Both the position numbers and the translations under genes were made by a program. This document shows, in pieces, positions 14,071-16,638 of a DNA stretch of 16,638 nucleotides. Positions within the stretch are counted from its first letter, which is position 1. The number at the start of each line of letters is the position of its first letter. Under the pieces are notes generated by a model, which made no database searches, was not told the DNA's origin, and was given only the letters and a program-made list of their open reading frames with translations. The DNA is taken from the NCBI GenBank assembly GCA_017883215.1, contig JADGOA010000038.1:1-16638 (forward strand), read 5' to 3'. The stretch comes from Thermoanaerobaculia bacterium. Its GTDB lineage: Bacteria > Acidobacteriota > Thermoanaerobaculia > Gp7-AA8.

Positions 14071-14350
14071 CCTGTCATTCCGAGCCGGCGGAACCCCGGA
14101 GGGGTGGAGCGCGGCGAGGAATCCCCCGCCCGACCCGGGAGTGCGGGGGATCCCGCTGTCCTACGCCGCTCCGCGGCTTCGGCACCTTCTAATGAACCTC
14201 TGCAACGCGAATGTAGGGACGCGCAGCAGCGCGTCCGCAATTCCGGTGGGCGGAGGGCCGACGAGAGCTGCGGGCGCGCTGCTGCGCGCCCCTACAGGTT
14301 CATCACCGCTCCACCGGCGCCTGCGCCGTTCACCAGCTCGGGATGACAGG
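14071..14350. repeat. Complete mosaic repeat element with 15-bp terminal inverted repeats
   Basis: The ends CCTGTCATTCCGAGC (14071-14085) and GCTCGGGATGACAGG (14336-14350) are inverted repeats with one mismatch. The interior has two modules: 14086-14183, shared with 1-85 of the window, and 14187-14335, shared with the palindromic element at 7399-7551. Where module one joins the right terminus directly at 80-100, here the junction is split by the palindrome, so the palindrome looks inserted within the element. There is no coding capacity. Confidence 0.85.
14187..14335. repeat. Palindromic dispersed repeat C, copy 2, nested in the mosaic element
   Basis: The arms 14212-14243 and 14265-14296 are inverted repeats over 32 nt with four substitutions, around a 21-nt loop that shares GGTGGGCGGAGGGCCGACGA with copy 1 at 7399-7565. 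Both copies start with CTTCTAATGA. Several changes in one arm are of the kind that keep G-T pairing. Confidence 0.88.
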
Positions 14351-14582
14351 CTTGAGTCAGCGCGTATGACTCTGTCGGGTGCAGCGCACGCTCGACACCG
14401 ACGATCTCCACGCAACCCGCCGGCGCTCGGGATCTCGTACGGTTACATCGCGTGGCTTCGAGTGCTACGTCCTGAGCGATGAGTCGCGAGGCAGAAGGCG
14501 GCGGCACCGCCGAAAGATCTTAGCGGCGGCCGTCGGTGTGCATCTTCTTAGCGTACGCGAGTGCGCAGCACGCGACAGGCTT

Positions 14583-14606
14583 CAGCCCTCAGCCCTCGGC
14601 CCTCAC
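14583..14606. repeat. Heptamer array CAGCCCT
   Basis: CAGCCCT, CAGCCCT and CGGCCCT followed by CA lie head to tail 12 nt beyond the deacetylase stop codon (14618-14620, minus strand). Confidence 0.75.
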
Positions 14607-14617
14607 CGCAAACCTTT

Positions 14618-16372
14618 TCAGGACCCGGGCGCCATCACCTTTCCGATCTCCCGCCACGTGACCAGTTTCACGCCGTTGTCCCGCAGCAGATCGCGGAAGG
14701 CGTCGCTCGTCAGAAAGTCGAAGTCGCGGTGTCGCCATGCCGATCCCCAGTTCGGGTGCCCTGCAGTGATCGCCCTCATCTCCTCGTCGTCGTACGCGAT
14801 GTGCACGACCAGCTCGGTCACTCCCGGCTGAAGCGTCCTGATCACATCCGAATAGAACTGCGGCCACTCTTCCGCCGCAACCTCGGGCTCGATGGTCACG
14901 AAGCGGTCGATGACGACGTCGTCGGCCGTGATCATCGGCCCCAATGCCGGATCGGACAGAAACGACGCCGGAATTGCCGCGGGGATCCTCCACTCCCGAG
15001 ACACCCGCAGCAGGATGCTGAAGAGAGCGGGGGTCATGTGCAGCGTGCGCATGTGCGCGTCGAAGTGTGTCGGCCGCAATCCCACCTGCCGCGCGCGCTC
15101 GATCTGCGCCCGTATCTCGGCTTCCGCCTCGCGTGCGTTTGCGCTCACCGCCGCCGTGGTTTCGATCGGGAAAAAGCAGCCGCGCTCGTCCAGGAGCGAA
15201 GGAACCCTGTTCACCGGCAGCACGGATCCCCATCGATAGCTGCTCCATTCGCTCGTCAGGGTCAGATGAAGTCCGAGGTCGGCCGCGGGATGAGCACGGG
15301 CCCAGGCGGCGACCGTAGTGAATGAGGGGCACGGGACCATGATGCTCGCGGAGTTGACGAGGCCGCTCTCGAGAGCGCGCACGGAGGCCGCGTCGACTGA
15401 GCGCGACATGCCGAGGTCGTCGGCGTGAACGATGAGAAGCTTCGCGTCGGGTGCGTAGCCGAGTCGCTGAGCGAGTGTCGTGGTCGTGACTTCCCGCGGG
15501 CGAGTGGGCGGGGGAAACACTTCCAGCGCAGTGAAGTCGACCCAGAAGAGGCTTTCGGTGTTCGGCACGCCGTCGAGAATCGCGCGGCCGATCTGCCGCG
15601 GCGGATCGTCGAAACGGATCCACCACGGCCGGTCGCTTCGATAACCGACCTGAAACGCGACCGGAGCGGGAGCAAAGGCGCGGCCCCACCGGGCATATCC
15701 GCGGACCATCGCCTCGAGCCCAGGCATGCTCTGGCCGTCGTTGACGAAGAGAATGCCCTCTCGCGCGGTCGGCGGCATCTTCGCGATCAGCCAGTGCTTG
15801 AGGAAGATTCGGTAGTTGGGTCCGTGCCTTCGCACGCGATCGAGCCAGGACCTCGCCTCGTCATCGCTGACCGCCTCTCCCGCGTCAGGTGAACTGGAGC
15901 GATACCACTCGACGTCGACGCCGAATCCCTCGACCGACGGATGGTGCGCGTAGCGCGTCATCACCAGGTCGATCAGCTCTTCGACCGAGGCGTGGCCCGG
16001 CTCGACCTGCAGCCAGACGCGATAGCCGAGCCGGTCGAAGTTCTGCAGGGCGGTCTCGTTCGCGTCCTCTGCCGCTCCGGCAATGAAAGGATCGCGCGCT
16101 GACGCGGGAAAACTGAGGAGCGTGCCGGCGCCGTTCTTCCTCCCCACGATCCAGATGGCCTCGGGCACCGCGCCTTCGAACCGTCGCGCCATCTCCACGC
16201 CGAAGCGAGCCCAGTAGTCGGGTCCAGGATCGTGCGACGGGCCATAAGGCGAGTAGCGAAATCCGGCGCCGAGACTTTTCTGCGGCGAGGGTTTCCGGTC
16301 GCCCAGCGAGGCGCAATGGGCCGTCAAGAGCACTGCCACTCCAGTCAGCAGGAGCCATCCCGCTCGTTTCAT
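14618..16372 (-). CDS. Exported two-domain protein: unassigned N-terminal domain plus ChbG/YdjC-type carbohydrate deacetylase
   Basis: A 584-residue exported protein. Residues 1-20 are a signal sequence ending LLTAHC, which could be a lipoprotein site although His before Cys is atypical. Residues 35-290 form a domain I cannot name; the repeated alpha/beta rhythm and strand-end acidic residues (LQVEPG 121-126, VEGFGVDVEWY 147-157 with Asp153 and Glu155, then IFLKHW 189-194) suggest a glycosidase-like barrel. From about 311 the ChbG/YdjC deacetylase domain is clear: LLIVHADDLG with Asp318-Asp319, GLHLTL with His369, and THFDAHMRTLH with His436, Asp438 and His440, the expected metal and catalytic set. 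Such enzymes remove acetyl groups from chito-oligosaccharides or similar sugars. ATG 16372 is chosen for the signal peptide; ATG 16414 adds only a charged extension. Confidence 0.85.
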   Translation of the reverse strand: MKRAGWLLLTGVAVLLTAHCASLGDRKPSPQKSLGAGFRYSPYGPSHDPGPDYWARFGVEMARRFEGAVPEAIWIVGRKNGAGTLLSFPASARDPFIAGAAEDANETALQNFDRLGYRVWLQVEPGHASVEELIDLVMTRYAHHPSVEGFGVDVEWYRSSSPDAGEAVSDDEARSWLDRVRRHGPNYRIFLKHWLIAKMPPTAREGILFVNDGQSMPGLEAMVRGYARWGRAFAPAPVAFQVGYRSDRPWWIRFDDPPRQIGRAILDGVPNTESLFWVDFTALEVFPPPTRPREVTTTTLAQRLGYAPDAKLLIVHADDLGMSRSVDAASVRALESGLVNSASIMVPCPSFTTVAAWARAHPAADLGLHLTLTSEWSSYRWGSVLPVNRVPSLLDERGCFFPIETTAAVSANAREAEAEIRAQIERARQVGLRPTHFDAHMRTLHMTPALFSILLRVSREWRIPAAIPASFLSDPALGPMITADDVVIDRFVTIEPEVAAEEWPQFYSDVIRTLQPGVTELVVHIAYDDEEMRAITAGHPNWGSAWRHRDFDFLTSDAFRDLLRDNGVKLVTWREIGKVMAPGS

Positions 16373-16480
16373 CAGATACCGCCTTTCAGCGAGAGACCGT
16401 GTGGACCACGTCATCCTAGCGAAGGCGCGAGGCCGCGACCTGTGGTGCCGTCACCGCAGCGCGTAGTCACGGCCTTCAAA

Positions 16481-16596
16481 GGAGTGCGGGCGTCTCGCCC
16501 GCCGCGATCCAGCGTCCCGCGCCGGATCGCTTGAGGTGGTCGAAGAGTCGCCGGGCGCGGGACGCCCGGCGACGGCGGGCGAGACGCCCGCACTCC
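16481..16596. repeat. Repeat B, copy 2: Y-shaped palindrome
   Basis: The outer arms 16481-16502 and 16575-16596 are perfect 22-bp inverted repeats. The first inner hairpin (about 16506-16528, loop TCCCG) has one arm mismatch, and the second (16547-16557 with 16563-16573, loop CGGGA) is perfect. The linker between the hairpins differs from copy 1 while stems and loops are kept. It lies about 110 nt upstream of the deacetylase start. Confidence 0.9.
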
Positions 16597-16638
16597 TGGA
16601 CGAGGACCGCGCGGCCTTGCGACCATCGCCTGGTGACA

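Larger units (their letters stand above)
13926..14617. other. Gene-free stretch
   Basis: About 690 bases between the RHH gene and the deacetylase stop codon. It holds the 280-bp nested repeat element (14071-14350) and a heptamer array beside the deacetylase stop (14583-14606). No open frame here shows a protein family signature. Both neighbours are on the minus strand, so the promoter of the RHH gene should lie near 13900-13960. Confidence 0.65.

Noticed and set aside
14561..15325. 254-residue plus-strand frame opposite the deacetylase
   Set aside because: Low-complexity Arg/His-rich translation opposite an enzyme with clear catalytic motifs.

Overview
The window is high-GC bacterial chromosome with short gene clusters separated by intergenic DNA full of palindromic and short tandem repeats. 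No rRNA, tRNA, transposase or phage gene was recognised. The gene mix (ADP-forming acyl-CoA synthetase beside an indolepyruvate oxidoreductase, a CbiMQO metal importer, a secreted ChbG/YdjC-type deacetylase) and the repeat style (octamer and heptamer arrays at gene ends, mosaic elements ending in GCTCGGGATGACAG) suggest an uncultured soil or sediment lineage such as Acidobacteriota. That assignment is inference only.

Layout. (1) 1-1327, minus: a periplasmic adaptor lipoprotein of an RND-type efflux pump; its frame stays open off the left edge because its 3' end runs into repeat DNA. (2) 1842-2378, plus: a split-barrel (PNPOx-like) flavin-type protein with an export signal. (3) 2556-5241, plus: a tightly coupled cbiM-cbiQ-cbiO operon encoding an energy-coupling-factor importer for cobalt or nickel, the ATPase carrying a histidine-rich tail. 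(4) 5299-7316, plus: a YhhN/TMEM86-type lysoplasmalogenase and an MFS_3 exporter. (5) 7317-7619: a convergent intergenic region filled by a large palindromic repeat. (6) 12185 down to 7620, minus: iorA-iorB-ACD, a complete route from aryl 2-oxo acids to aryl-acyl-CoA and then to the aryl acid with substrate-level ATP formation. (7) 13376-12450, minus: a sugar-nucleotide epimerase. (8) 13880-13590, minus: an orphan ribbon-helix-helix regulator with a candidate operator upstream. (9) 13926-14617: a gene-free stretch holding a nested repeat element with terminal inverted repeats. (10) 16372-14618, minus: an exported two-domain protein, an unassigned N-terminal domain joined to a ChbG/YdjC deacetylase domain. 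(11) 16415-16638: a second copy of a Y-shaped palindromic repeat.

The most notable points are the repeat ecology and two enzyme variants. The repeat called B here (9841-9961 and 16481-16596) folds on paper into a three-way junction whose two inner hairpin loops are complementary to each other. Several repeats start within a few bases of a stop codon. IorA lacks the usual C-terminal ferredoxin domain, and the deacetylase has an uncharacterised N-terminal half. I see no clear anti-phage or CRISPR-like system.
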